This document shows positions 55,616 through 64,000 of a DNA stretch of 64,000 bases, piece by piece. Every line of letters begins with the position of its first letter. The stretch's first letter is position 1. The stretch is from Steinernema hermaphroditum (taxonomy: Eukaryota; Nematoda; Chromadorea; Rhabditida; Steinernematidae): NCBI GenBank assembly GCA_030435675.1, contig CM059621.1, forward strand, positions 1,488,001-1,552,000, in the 5' to 3' direction. The position numbers were made by a program, and so were the translations under genes. The notes beneath the pieces are model-generated. The model searched no databases and was not told the origin of the DNA. It saw only the letters and a list, made by a program, of their open reading frames with translations.

Positions 55616-56581
55616 ATGGCATCGCCCGACGTTTTCGACCACGTTTTCAACCGAGTTCTCGATGTCAGTGGGCTCATACACGCTCCCTTAAAGCTGTTTT
55701 CAATGTTCATCGTCTACCGCCACTCACCGAAATACATGGATTCTTTGCCGATATGCATTCTGAATGTGTTGTTCTGGAATTTCATGGCACAAATCACAGC
55801 TGTATTTCTGCACATCAATCCTCAATTCCCTGAGCAGTGCTATCGTGCCGATGGACTTATAAGTCTGATTACAAACAATGAATATGTTTACCATGCATTG
55901 CACCTCGGACTATTCTGCTGTTGCCTTAATTGCTCGCTCGCACTGAGCTTCGCATTCCCATATCGATATCTTCTATTCGCTCATCCAAAGCTGATGCAGC
56001 GATTCAAATTGAAATGGGGCATTGCGATTTGTATGGCTGTCCATATTGTATTTTCGATATTACTCACATACGTGTATACGCTATACATCATAACGTACGA
56101 TGAATATTTCAACAACGAAGTGGTGCTACCCCATTGGGGACTATTTTGCAATTACCATTATGGATGGCGTAAGTACATCTACCTGGTCTTCTTCTTCATA
56201 TTGATATTTTTTGCCTTTTCTCTTGTTAGCATCTTTGCTTTTCTTATCTGGCGACACTTGACTACCTTTAAGAACATGCTTTCCACTCACACTTTAGAAG
56301 TTCATCGCAAGTTCCTACGTTATCTGTTGATTAACACATCGATTCCACTAACGTTCGGCGGCATACCTTTCCTGATCTGCCTGTTATGTGCCCTTTTTCC
56401 CGAAATGAACTTCAGTCGACCGGTCACTATGCTGTGTACAATAGTGCTCTACAATCACGGAGCGATCTACTCTGTTGCATCGATCGTCACCTTCAAGCCT
56501 TACTGCCATGCGGCGAAGAGACTTTTGATTAATTTATTGCGACTTAACCAAAATACTAAGGTGGAAATGTTGAATAAATAA
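55616..56581 (+). CDS. Intronless Str-superfamily chemoreceptor, array gene 5
   Basis: Single exon, 321 aa, starting MASPDVFDHVFNRVLDVSGL. An in-frame ATG at 55529 would add 29 residues, one hydrophobic, but the relatives support 55616. Blocks: YRHSPKYMDSLPICILNVL, HINPQFPEQCYRADGLI, FCNYHYGWRKYIY, EVHRKFLRYLLINTSIPLTF and LYNHGAIYSVASIVTFKPY. The stop codon is inside AATAAATAAA, which supplies the poly(A) signal. Confidence 0.88.
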   Translation: MASPDVFDHVFNRVLDVSGLIHAPLKLFSMFIVYRHSPKYMDSLPICILNVLFWNFMAQITAVFLHINPQFPEQCYRADGLISLITNNEYVYHALHLGLFCCCLNCSLALSFAFPYRYLLFAHPKLMQRFKLKWGIAICMAVHIVFSILLTYVYTLYIITYDEYFNNEVVLPHWGLFCNYHYGWRKYIYLVFFFILIFFAFSLVSIFAFLIWRHLTTFKNMLSTHTLEVHRKFLRYLLINTSIPLTFGGIPFLICLLCALFPEMNFSRPVTMLCTIVLYNHGAIYSVASIVTFKPYCHAAKRLLINLLRLNQNTKVEMLNK

Positions 56582-57009
56582 ACGCTGCTTCTTAATCAAC
56601 ACGTGTTTTATGACTAGATCAAATTGTGCCATAAAGGTGCCAAATAAAAAAAACTTTTTTAAAACTTCTGAAAATTTGTGTCGCTGAGCACGATGGTGAA
56701 GTCGGTTTCCCAAAAGACCCAGTAGTTTCCAAGAAACAGACTTCAGGGAGCAGAATATGTTTTACCATCGGTCCTGACACGACCTGTACGGGGGCATGAC
56801 TTGTGCGATATTTTCATTCTTTTTGGTCGAAAGGTGACTTGCATGTACATGCTTGGCACCATTTTATTCAGCAGCTTATGGCGCGTGGAATGAGCCCAGT
56901 CTCGCCTAGTTTGGATAAGTGCGTACAAAATGTGGGAACCACATTCGTGTCATGGAAGTCGTGTCGGGACCGACAGAACGACAATTAGACAATAAAACAT
57001 ACTGCGCCC
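56582..57009. other. Intergenic sequence
   Basis: No gene recognised between the receptor array and the foldback element. Confidence 0.35.
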
Positions 57010-57748
57010 CGTTGGTGGAGAAAATATCCCTGAGAGAAAATATCCCAGCTATGGCAATAGTCTTCTGTTCTTCGGCAAATGCATCACAAAGACAGCCTCT
57101 TTTCGCGTTGGGAATGGGCAAACGAGTCAAATGAGTTTTTTTTTGCACCATCGATCCCGTCAATCGTTCGCTCCGCACAAGCTCTCATCTCTCGTTATGG
57201 ATAATCTAGGATCCGCTTATTTTCGCAGATTGCAGTCTACAAATTCAGACTGCGGGCGTGCGAAGCGAGCCCCGTATTCATTTTTGTGCTTAGCCTAACA
57301 TCCAGGCTTGGCTTAGGCAAACCCCAGCTTGGCTTAGGCTCCGGCTTAGGACTATGCCTATGATGTTTAAGCGAGCCCGAAGGGCGAGCCCTGTTGTCTT
57401 GACGGCTTAGCTGATATCCTAGTACTTCTGAAGGTCTAAATTCCAACTTATGGAGTTCTGAATTCATTTTACAGGCGATCTACCCCATTTCTAACCCGAT
57501 TTTTACTTTAATCCTGCTTCGGTGGATCACAGAAGTGTGGAGAGTGACTACAACAGAAGAGAAGGAAAAAAACTGCTAAAATCAAGCACCCGAAGAAGCA
57601 GCAGAGCGTAAGCGCAAGGGAAATGAGTATGACTTGCTGCCATAGCTGGGATATTTTCTCGCAGGGATATTTTCTCGCGGGATATTTTCTCGCAGGGATA
57701 TTTTCTCGCGGGATATTTTCTCGCAGGGATATTTTCTCACATAATCAC
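57010..57748. mobile_element. 739-bp foldback-type element with tandemly repeated ends
   Basis: Its ends are inverted repeats built on gagaaaatatccc: left end 57018-57056 and, in reverse, 57639-57740. The right end holds six alternating 16- and 15-bp units of gggatattttctcgc(a) (57648-57740). A 9-bp direct repeat actgcgccc (57001-57009, 57749-57757) may be the target duplication. The centre has several ggcttaggc repeats (about 57300-57350). No ORF of transposase type, so it is non-autonomous. Confidence 0.65.
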
Positions 57749-58357
57749 TGCGCCCTAAGGCTTATTTCTTGAAAAGCATAATTTTGGGCAACCTCGAAAA
57801 GAAGGGAGAGAAATGTTTTCGTGACAACCCGCGAGCTTTGCGCTTGCAAAGTTTGCATGACGTTTTTTCTCTATTTTTTTTTTGCTTTTTCTCGAAAACT
57901 ATCACGTTTTCCGAGATTTCGTCATCTTGCTCAGCGACCTCAAAAGTAGGGGTACACATATTTTTTGAAGTTGTAAAGAACTTTTTTATCCATGACAGGG
58001 TCCCATTAAAAGTTACTTTTCCGTACCGTTGGTTTGTGGGCATGTGTGCTTCCGTCTGCAGGGGAACGGTCGGTTTCGGACAGCGGACAAATCAATGAGA
58101 AAAACTGAAATAAAAAAGCGTGTGACAGTGCTCGCATCAAACTGATTGTTTTTCATGTAGAGTGCGTGGGCCAGGCTAGACGAAAGGTGTTTTTCAAATG
58201 AAGTACGTTCACGGTGGGTAGCTCTTTTATAGTTACGAACAATTTTTGCCGTCTCCAGGATCACTTCGTACTAACACCATGGGTGGAAGCGGTGTAAACG
58301 CGCGCTCAATCGCGTTTATTTTGCAAACTTGTAGTGTACTACATGTTACACAAAATT
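57749..58357. other. Intergenic sequence
   Basis: Open stretch at 57769-58098 is T/F-rich and has no motif; probably non-coding. Confidence 0.35.
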
Positions 58358-59592
58358 CTAAGAATGTGTCGTCACCACAGAGAAGACATGTGTGCTGTTG
58401 AAGTGTGAAGGAAGCATTCTACGTAGTGAGGCTATAATTGCCATTCGGTATGACGGAATCAACGCCAGAACCGCGATCGAATTTGCTGTCGAGTGCAGAC
58501 TGAGTGCAAATTCTGTTAGTTTGATAGAAACTGAAAACGTTTGATAATATGTATAGACGACAAACTTTTCCATACCATTTGTTGTGCTGAGTCCAAAAAT
58601 GAAGCTAGTTGTGACAAATGAGATCGGGATGACGAACAAAGCCAGAGGTGCCGTAGTCTGAAACATCTTGGAAATCAGTTCCACACACATTGCGCCGTCC
58701 AACCTGTACAGTTAAAGCTTTGATCAGTTCAATGTGCATCCGATAGGTGATGCTGGTCAGGTTTTCTCTGTGAATTCTGAACTGCTGCACAATGCTGCTG
58801 ACACACCAGGCTACGCACGCCACCCATAGTAGGGTCCAGGTGAAGAGAATAACGCAGGCTATACGAACGGCCTTCTTCTCCAAACCGAAAAAAGGAACAT
58901 GTTCGAAGAACGGAAGGAATTCAGGGTGATCCTACAGTAGTACGATATGTGACCCTTCAATGATCGAATCCTTTACCTCTTGCACATAATTCCTGAACTG
59001 AGCATACGGCATATACATTAAGACCACAGCCGCAATCCATATCCCCGGCGGGACAAGCATAACAAAGCCGATGCCCATCCAGGACTGCCATTTCTTCAAC
59101 TGTTCATCGCAGAAGTGCAGCCCGTGCTTGAGAGCGTAGCAGCGATAAACAAATGCAAACAACAGGGCGACAAGGTACTCGCCTATGCAAAACAAGGCTG
59201 CCACCTAAGCATATACTGAGCTGAAGTATCTAATATAGACCTACTATTGAGCCGAAGCCAAAAAGCTCTCCCATGAACCTTCCCAATCCTGTGGCGTAAA
59301 TTCCGAAAACCTCGAAGACTGGCAGCGGCAGAGCGACTACTTCAAGCATCATGTCCGTTAGAAACGACCATATCTAAAGTGGGGATGTACCTCAGTCTCA
59401 CCGCTCACCTACCGATATGTTTAGAAGGATATACTTATATGTTTGCATATGTTTCGGCGATCTGTACAAGATAAAGTAAACAGTCACCATATTCAAAGGA
59501 ATAGCAATAATTGTGTTTACAATAATCGCACGCCGAAATGGCTCAAATCCGTTCTCATACTCATCGATAATATCGCTCGTGGTCATGACCAT
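58358..59592 (-). CDS. Multi-exon Str-superfamily chemoreceptor (Srh/Sri-like)
   Basis: Five exons: 59592-59413, 59373-59245, 59204-58977, 58931-58704 (or 58710), 58666-58358; 357 aa (355 with the other donor). Blocks: LNMVTVYFILYRSPKHMQTYKYILLNIS (TM1-2, written here only as its ends LNMVTVYF and MQTYKYILLNIS), ALPLPVFEVFG, VALLFAFVYRCYAL (TM3), EKKAVRIACVIL, and a terminal HSTANSIAVLALIPSYR that fits the Srh/Sri HG...PYR ending. It is related to the intronless array next door but distant in sequence and with a normal intron-rich structure, so it shows the likely ancestral form of the superfamily here. Start could also be the ATG at 59586. Confidence 0.75.
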
Positions 59593-61575
59593 TGATGCAA
59601 GATTAACAATCCGAGCAGGACCGACTATACGCACTTGCCTCTGGAAAAATATAACACGTAATATAACAACTACTTCAAGGGACTAATAGATGTTTTAATA
59701 ATTAATTACTCCCCGAGATGTAGTCATTGGGGAGTGCTATTAGCCAAAAACAAATAATGTATTTCGAACAAGTCGTTGTTTTTCCGGTAGGTTGCCCTTC
59801 TTTCCTTTTGTTCGATGAGGCATAAACAGTTTCTAAAGCTAAAAGTTCACAAGCGCTGAATAACGCAATCGGCCACGGATACAATAGAGAATAAATACGT
59901 AAACTAAAAGTGGCATTTCCTGTAATTGAACTTTCCTGATCTCCAACGTAAACAACACGAAAAGTGCACCACAAGTCATCAAAGAAACGTCACTATGGGA
60001 ACGGTATAATTTATTCCATCCTGTCGATAATATTGGTTCGTTCCACTGAAACTGTCCCTTTTTTAAAAAAACTATTTAGTACCACTTGCATCCCAAAGCA
60101 TCGGAGCATCAGTCACTATGGCATCCTACCACCTTAGCTGACCGTCCATGTTCTCTGTGTGCCCCTAGTTAGTGTTCGCTAAATCGATAAGAAAGTTTAG
60201 TTACTTTGCAGACTACTGCTCAAACTGTGGTATTACAAGAAGCTATGATCCTGATGTAAGCTTAGCTAAGAGAACGTACCACCTATCAAATAAATAGTCC
60301 CTTTGAGAGGTCGTTGAATTTACGGTGATTCCGACCACCAGATGGTGCTTCGCGGACCATGAACATAAAAGAATTCAAAGAAAACGGCGAACATACAGGA
60401 GGGGTGTCGGAACACATACTCTGAGGACAGAATCAATCACCCATATGAATGCACTAACTCATCTGATCTGAGCCCTATTTGAAGGCTGCCCTTAAAATGA
60501 TAAGCGGATGTTGGCGCAAAGGCAAAGTGCTTTAAGTGTATCTGTAATAAGTAATGTAATAAATGGATAAGGAGGCTCACAGAGACGAGTCGCGACCCAA
60601 CTTTACCCAAAGTCATAAGTCATCAAAATCAGCTTATCCAGAGGTCACCCAAGGACGACCGTGATTCATAATTTCATTAGCCAATCGAACTTTCCTAATC
60701 GTCAACACGACCTCCTCAAAAAGTACGTTACGAGTCATCACAGACGCAAAGGTGTTACCTCAAAAGAGGATCGAGCGGCTCTCAAATCAACAATCGAGCG
60801 ACTTAACCGATGCCTGCGCCTTTCTTTCGATTCGATCCATCAGATCCCGTGTTATCGTCATACTGGCCTAGCGAGTTTAGGTACATAACGGTTCAATTAC
60901 CTAAATTTGAAATTTCCATTCATTATGCATCCGATCATCATAAGTCTCGAGTGGCAAGAATTCGAGTGAGGACTTCCAGCATCGACTAATACAGCTCGCC
61001 ACATTTCTGCACGGTAATTTTGGCTCCATAGAATGGTGGCTACTTGTGTTCAAAAGCTCATTGCTCTCCTTCTGCGAAGTGACTTTTTGTCCACGATTCA
61101 GCAAGTGGACTCACTTGTTTCTGATATACAGTAGATGCTTTTCGTGGATGGCACGTCACTCGGATCTTTTGGGAAGGAGGTCTATATCTTTCTGTCGATT
61201 GAGTTGCGAAGAAAGAGCGAAAATCTTCTCGCCATAGCTCCGTTGCGCATTTCATCAAACGATTTCCCTTCTTCGTTTGTAACCTTATACGCATACAAAA
61301 ACCCATTTCCTCAGAACCAATCAATAGTATCTGGCACCCCGTACAAATGCTTCGTTATCGAAATACACCTCCACATTGAGCCTTTTTTGGGCGAAAACAT
61401 GAAAAGCACGACCAAACATTAGTGCTTCACGTCATCCCTGATTCCCAAGGTACTGTAGCGTTAAGGCGTGCATTGCGATCTTAGCTTTTGTCAGCGTTAT
61501 AGAGATGAATCACCAAAGAGTGCTACCTCGCATACTTATCGTTAAAACGACATTAATGGCTCTTTCACAAGCTCG
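59593..61575. other. Spacer with weak gene relics
   Basis: 59702-59974 minus reads RIYSLLYPWPIALFSACELL, faintly like exon 2 of the Srt-like genes; it may be a 7TM relic. 61050-61300 minus carries FFATQSTERY and in another frame DLLPKRSE, weakly like the end of a Tc1/mariner transposase. Neither is certain. Confidence 0.3.
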
Positions 61576-61790
61576 CCGTCACCGTCGCCGTCGCCGTCAC
61601 CGTCACCGTCTTACGTTCACGTTGCCACCGTCGCCGTCACCGTCACCGTCAAAACGGCGAGAAAGGCGTTTCGATTTTTTGCGTTCACATGCGATCACCG
61701 TCACCGTCACCGTCAGCGTCACCGTTTCCATATGAATAGGAAACGTCACCGTCACCGTTTCCATATGAATAGGAAACGTCACCGTCACCG
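61576..61790. repeat. Hexamer (GTCACC/GTCGCC)n microsatellite
   Basis: Arrays of accgtc and gccgtc units at about 61576-61612, 61625-61650, 61695-61720 and 61748-61790. A 31-bp unit containing ccatatgaataggaaacg is repeated twice (about 61728 and 61759). Lies just 3' of the Harbinger transposase. Confidence 0.75.
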
Positions 61791-61943
61791 GCGCCGGTGG
61801 CAATTCCTCCTGATCTGGACCGCTGAGTCCAGAGAGTTTTTTTTTGTATAGCATATGAATTGTGGTAGCATTTCTTGTCATCATCGTGCGTAGACCGACT
61901 CTTTCTAACACATTTATCTAGAAGGAACAAAAATAACAATGCC

Positions 61944-63191
61944 TTACAGTCGACTGTATTGCCATGGAACAGAGCCTTCGTTGATGAAGTAATCAGCCAA
62001 CGTGTTGCGGATTTGAAGAGCTTCTTCTGAACTTCGGTTCGCATTTACACGACGCATCGCGGCTTCATCCAAAGGACACATTTCATCGATTATTGTTCTT
62101 TCATCAAAAGGCTCTTCGTCGGACAGGAAGTTATGCAGGTGAAGAGTGCACCGAACAATCCAATCACAGTTTCAATATGAGTGAGAAGAATCCGCCATCG
62201 AGAACACAAGATTCCAAACGCATTCTCAATGACCCGCCTCGCATGGGATAGGCGATAGTTGAATGTTTCCTGATGATCGGTAGCTTCTCCTGGGAATGGC
62301 TTCATAAGTCTTCTTGATATAGGAAACGCACCGTCTCTAAGAAAGAAATAAGGTACGAAGCGAGTACTATCCGGAAGAGAAGCGTCCTCGGGGAGGTCGA
62401 GTTCTTCGTTCGACAGAGCCACTCCGAGACTTGAATTTTGGAAGATGGTGCTGTCGTGGTTGTGTCCGAACTCTCCAAGATCGTAGTATATGAACTTGTA
62501 GCGCGAGTCAGCTACGGCAAGCAACACGGTTGAGAAGTCCTTCTTTCTGTTCAAATAGTTGCTCCCCGATTTTGCCGGTTTCTTCAACTTGATGTGCTTT
62601 CCGTCGATGCACCCTGAACTAAGGTCTTTAGTTGCAAGAGAGGCTGACAAATCAATCACCGAGAACGTGAGGAAACGACCAACGTTCTTCGAAACCTTGC
62701 GCAATGTCGCGCCACTCCTGCTCAGACGACGGAAGATGAACATATGCTTTGAGAGCTTCAACTAATCCTTGGCACGTCTTCAACACGATCTTCGATATGG
62801 TAGACCTGTAAAATTAAGGATATATAGCAAAAGTTAACAATCGACTCACACTCCGATACGAAAAGAGAAGTGAAGTGCTGTATAACTCAAACCAGTTGCC
62901 AGAAATCAAAATGACAACAAGCATCTCTTCAACACTGACAACATTGCTGCGAACCACACGAGGCTTCACAAATAGCGTCACCAGCTCCTTGAGTTTCCGA
63001 AAAGTTGCGGGTTCCATTCTCAAGTAGCGGAAGAACGCTGTTTCGTCCGTTACGAGAATCTTCATGAGCGTGGAATATTCTCCCTCTGTTCGTCGAGTAG
63101 AGCAGACGATAGAGCGTTGCCGACGCGCATGGTGCAGAAGAAGGAGAAGAACTATCTTCTTCTTGAGGAGGAGAATTCTTCTCACCCTCAT
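61944..63191 (-). pseudogene. PIF/Harbinger DDE transposase with two frameshifts
   Basis: Three exons: 63191-62850, 62805-62660 and 62613-61944. The N-terminal helix region has EYSTLMKILVTDETAFFRYL RMEP-type sequence, then FRIG and STISKIVLKTCQGLVEAL. The catalytic core keeps all three acidic residues: D in CIDGKHIKL, D in GHNHDSTIF, and E in ARRVIENAFGILCSRWRIL. The end reads TLHLHNFL and then an acidic tail. Compared with HARBI1-like proteins the frame shifts near 62890 (one extra base) and near 62165 (one base short), so this copy is probably dead unless these are sequence errors. It is paired with the MADF gene upstream, the usual two-gene Harbinger layout. Confidence 0.8.
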
Positions 63192-63317
63192 GGCACTGAA
63201 ATCGGTAAGATGAAGATAAGACACGCACTCACAAAAGGTTCGGTAGAGATACACGCTGCAGCACCAAATCGACTACAACAACAAATATTTATGACTTTAG
63301 TGCACAATGACAGTACA

Positions 63318-64000
63318 CTAAATGGAATTTTCTTCGAAGCCGTCTTCGTTGAAATGATCTTCCTCGAAGCGACGACCCTCGAAGCCGCCTCCGTCGAAGT
63401 CCTCCACAGCTGTGTGTTCAAATTGGTTTTCTCGTTCTTCCAACAATTGAGCTTCAAAAATCTAAAATTACATTGCATTGAAATACAATGAAGTTGAGAA
63501 CAGAACCATTTGAGAAATGTTCATTTTCAACTTGAGTCCCGTTGGACGTGGCAATGCTTTGAGCGATTTCGCAATGTCCATAGCCCAGAAAAAGAAAGGT
63601 CCTCTTTCCTGGCGCTCATGTTCGCGTTCTTCCCTCAATTCACCGTCAACTTTAGTGAACAATCCGCACAGTCTTTCGCTTGTAGTGACCTTCTTTCGCC
63701 GCTTTTTATGTTGAGCTTCTGGGTGTTCACTGCTGGCGAAACTTGCTGAGGCATTTGCAGCGGTTTCTTCTGCATTTTGGGAGTCGGACTCGTTGAAGTT
63801 CGACTGCCTGAAAGAAGAACGCAAGAATAAAAACGAAAGAACCACTCACGTTGGACGCTGCTCGGTGATTGAGTCCAAAAATTGAAGCGGCTTCATATGT
63901 TCCCAAGCTGTTCCGTCATCAGCAGCAGATCCAGACGGCAAGTCGGCGGCCTTCTTGAGCCTATGGTATCGATCGCGGGCGCTGGCCCATTTCTTCTTTG
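63318..64000 (-). CDS. MADF-domain partner protein of Harbinger, partial
   Basis: The window starts inside this gene. Exons 64000(+)-63850, 63807-63507 and 63461-63318 are in phase. The first visible exon has the end of a MADF/Myb-like DNA-binding domain (KKWASARDRYHRLKKAADLP, WEHMKPLQFLDSI). A Lys-rich segment (HKKRRKKVTTSERLC) follows, then an acidic C-terminus ending FNEDGFEENSI. Harbinger transposons use such a protein to bring the transposase to the nucleus and to DNA ends. The reading frame has no visible damage. A host MADF transcription factor cannot be ruled out without the missing 5' part. Confidence 0.65.

Noticed and set aside
57769..58098. 109-codon ORF downstream of the foldback element
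   Set aside because: Phe/Ser-rich low-complexity reading with no motif, no signal peptide and a similar open frame on the other strand.
61058..61324. Tc1/mariner transposase end
   Set aside because: Only a few scattered residues fit and the frame changes repeatedly; noted as a weak relic, not called.
61505..62044. ORFs over the hexamer repeat
   Set aside because: Open frames arise from the (GTCACC)n microsatellite, giving Val-Thr or Gly-Asp repeats on the two strands.
1..64000. CRISPR arrays, bacterial operons, rRNA or tRNA genes
   Set aside because: The sequence is eukaryotic with spliceosomal introns. I found no tRNA cloverleaf; the tRNA-Gly match at 36119-36135 is only a primer-binding site.

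Overview
This window reads as nuclear DNA of a nematode, most likely a clade V (rhabditid or diplogastrid) species. The evidence is the 38-51 nt introns with TTTCAG-type acceptors, several nematode-type 7TM chemoreceptor families, astacins with EGF and CUB modules, a YG-rich secreted peptide, and BEL/Pao, RTE-like, mariner and PIF/Harbinger elements. All gene models were built by hand from splice signals and paralogue comparison. Exon sums are multiples of three throughout, and paralogous pairs have matching exon lengths.

Layout. 0.8-4.6 kb: an Srx-type receptor and a single-exon Str-superfamily receptor, both on the minus strand. 6.7-12.8 kb: four small four-TM membrane proteins sharing an N-terminal Cys-rich/VTTA signature, with a mariner remnant between them. 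14.5-20.7 kb: two small proteins, two expansin-like (double-psi beta-barrel) secreted proteins and a seven-exon Srx receptor. 21-33 kb: three near-identical Srt-like receptor genes in a segmental triplication, broken up by retroposons, three RTE-LINE 3' fragments, an env-like fragment and a 5'-truncated RTE-like LINE with a clear 14-bp target duplication. 33.5-36.5 kb: a very young, internally deleted BEL/Pao element with identical 326-bp LTRs, an ATGCC target duplication and a tRNA-Gly primer site. 37.5-38.8 kb: the paralogue of the 17.8-kb Srx gene. 39.4-46.6 kb: two tandem secreted astacin metalloproteases and a matrix metalloprotease whose catalytic Glu is Gln. 47.2 kb: a YG-rich peptide. 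49.2-56.6 kb: five head-to-tail intronless chemoreceptor genes. 58.4-59.6 kb: a multi-exon receptor of the same superfamily. 62-64 kb: a PIF/Harbinger element with a decayed DDE transposase and an intact-looking MADF partner that runs off the window.

Functionally this is a sensory and secretory arm-type region: receptors for environmental chemicals, plus secreted enzymes and peptides that could act in digestion, cuticle work or defence. It has been expanded by tandem duplication and heavily reworked by transposons. The points most worth following are the intronless receptor array (one pair only 134 bp apart), the predicted dead MMP, the expansin-like pair, the nested and chimeric retroposon insertions, and a set of short in-frame introns that hide inside open reading frames and are exposed only by paralogues carrying stops.
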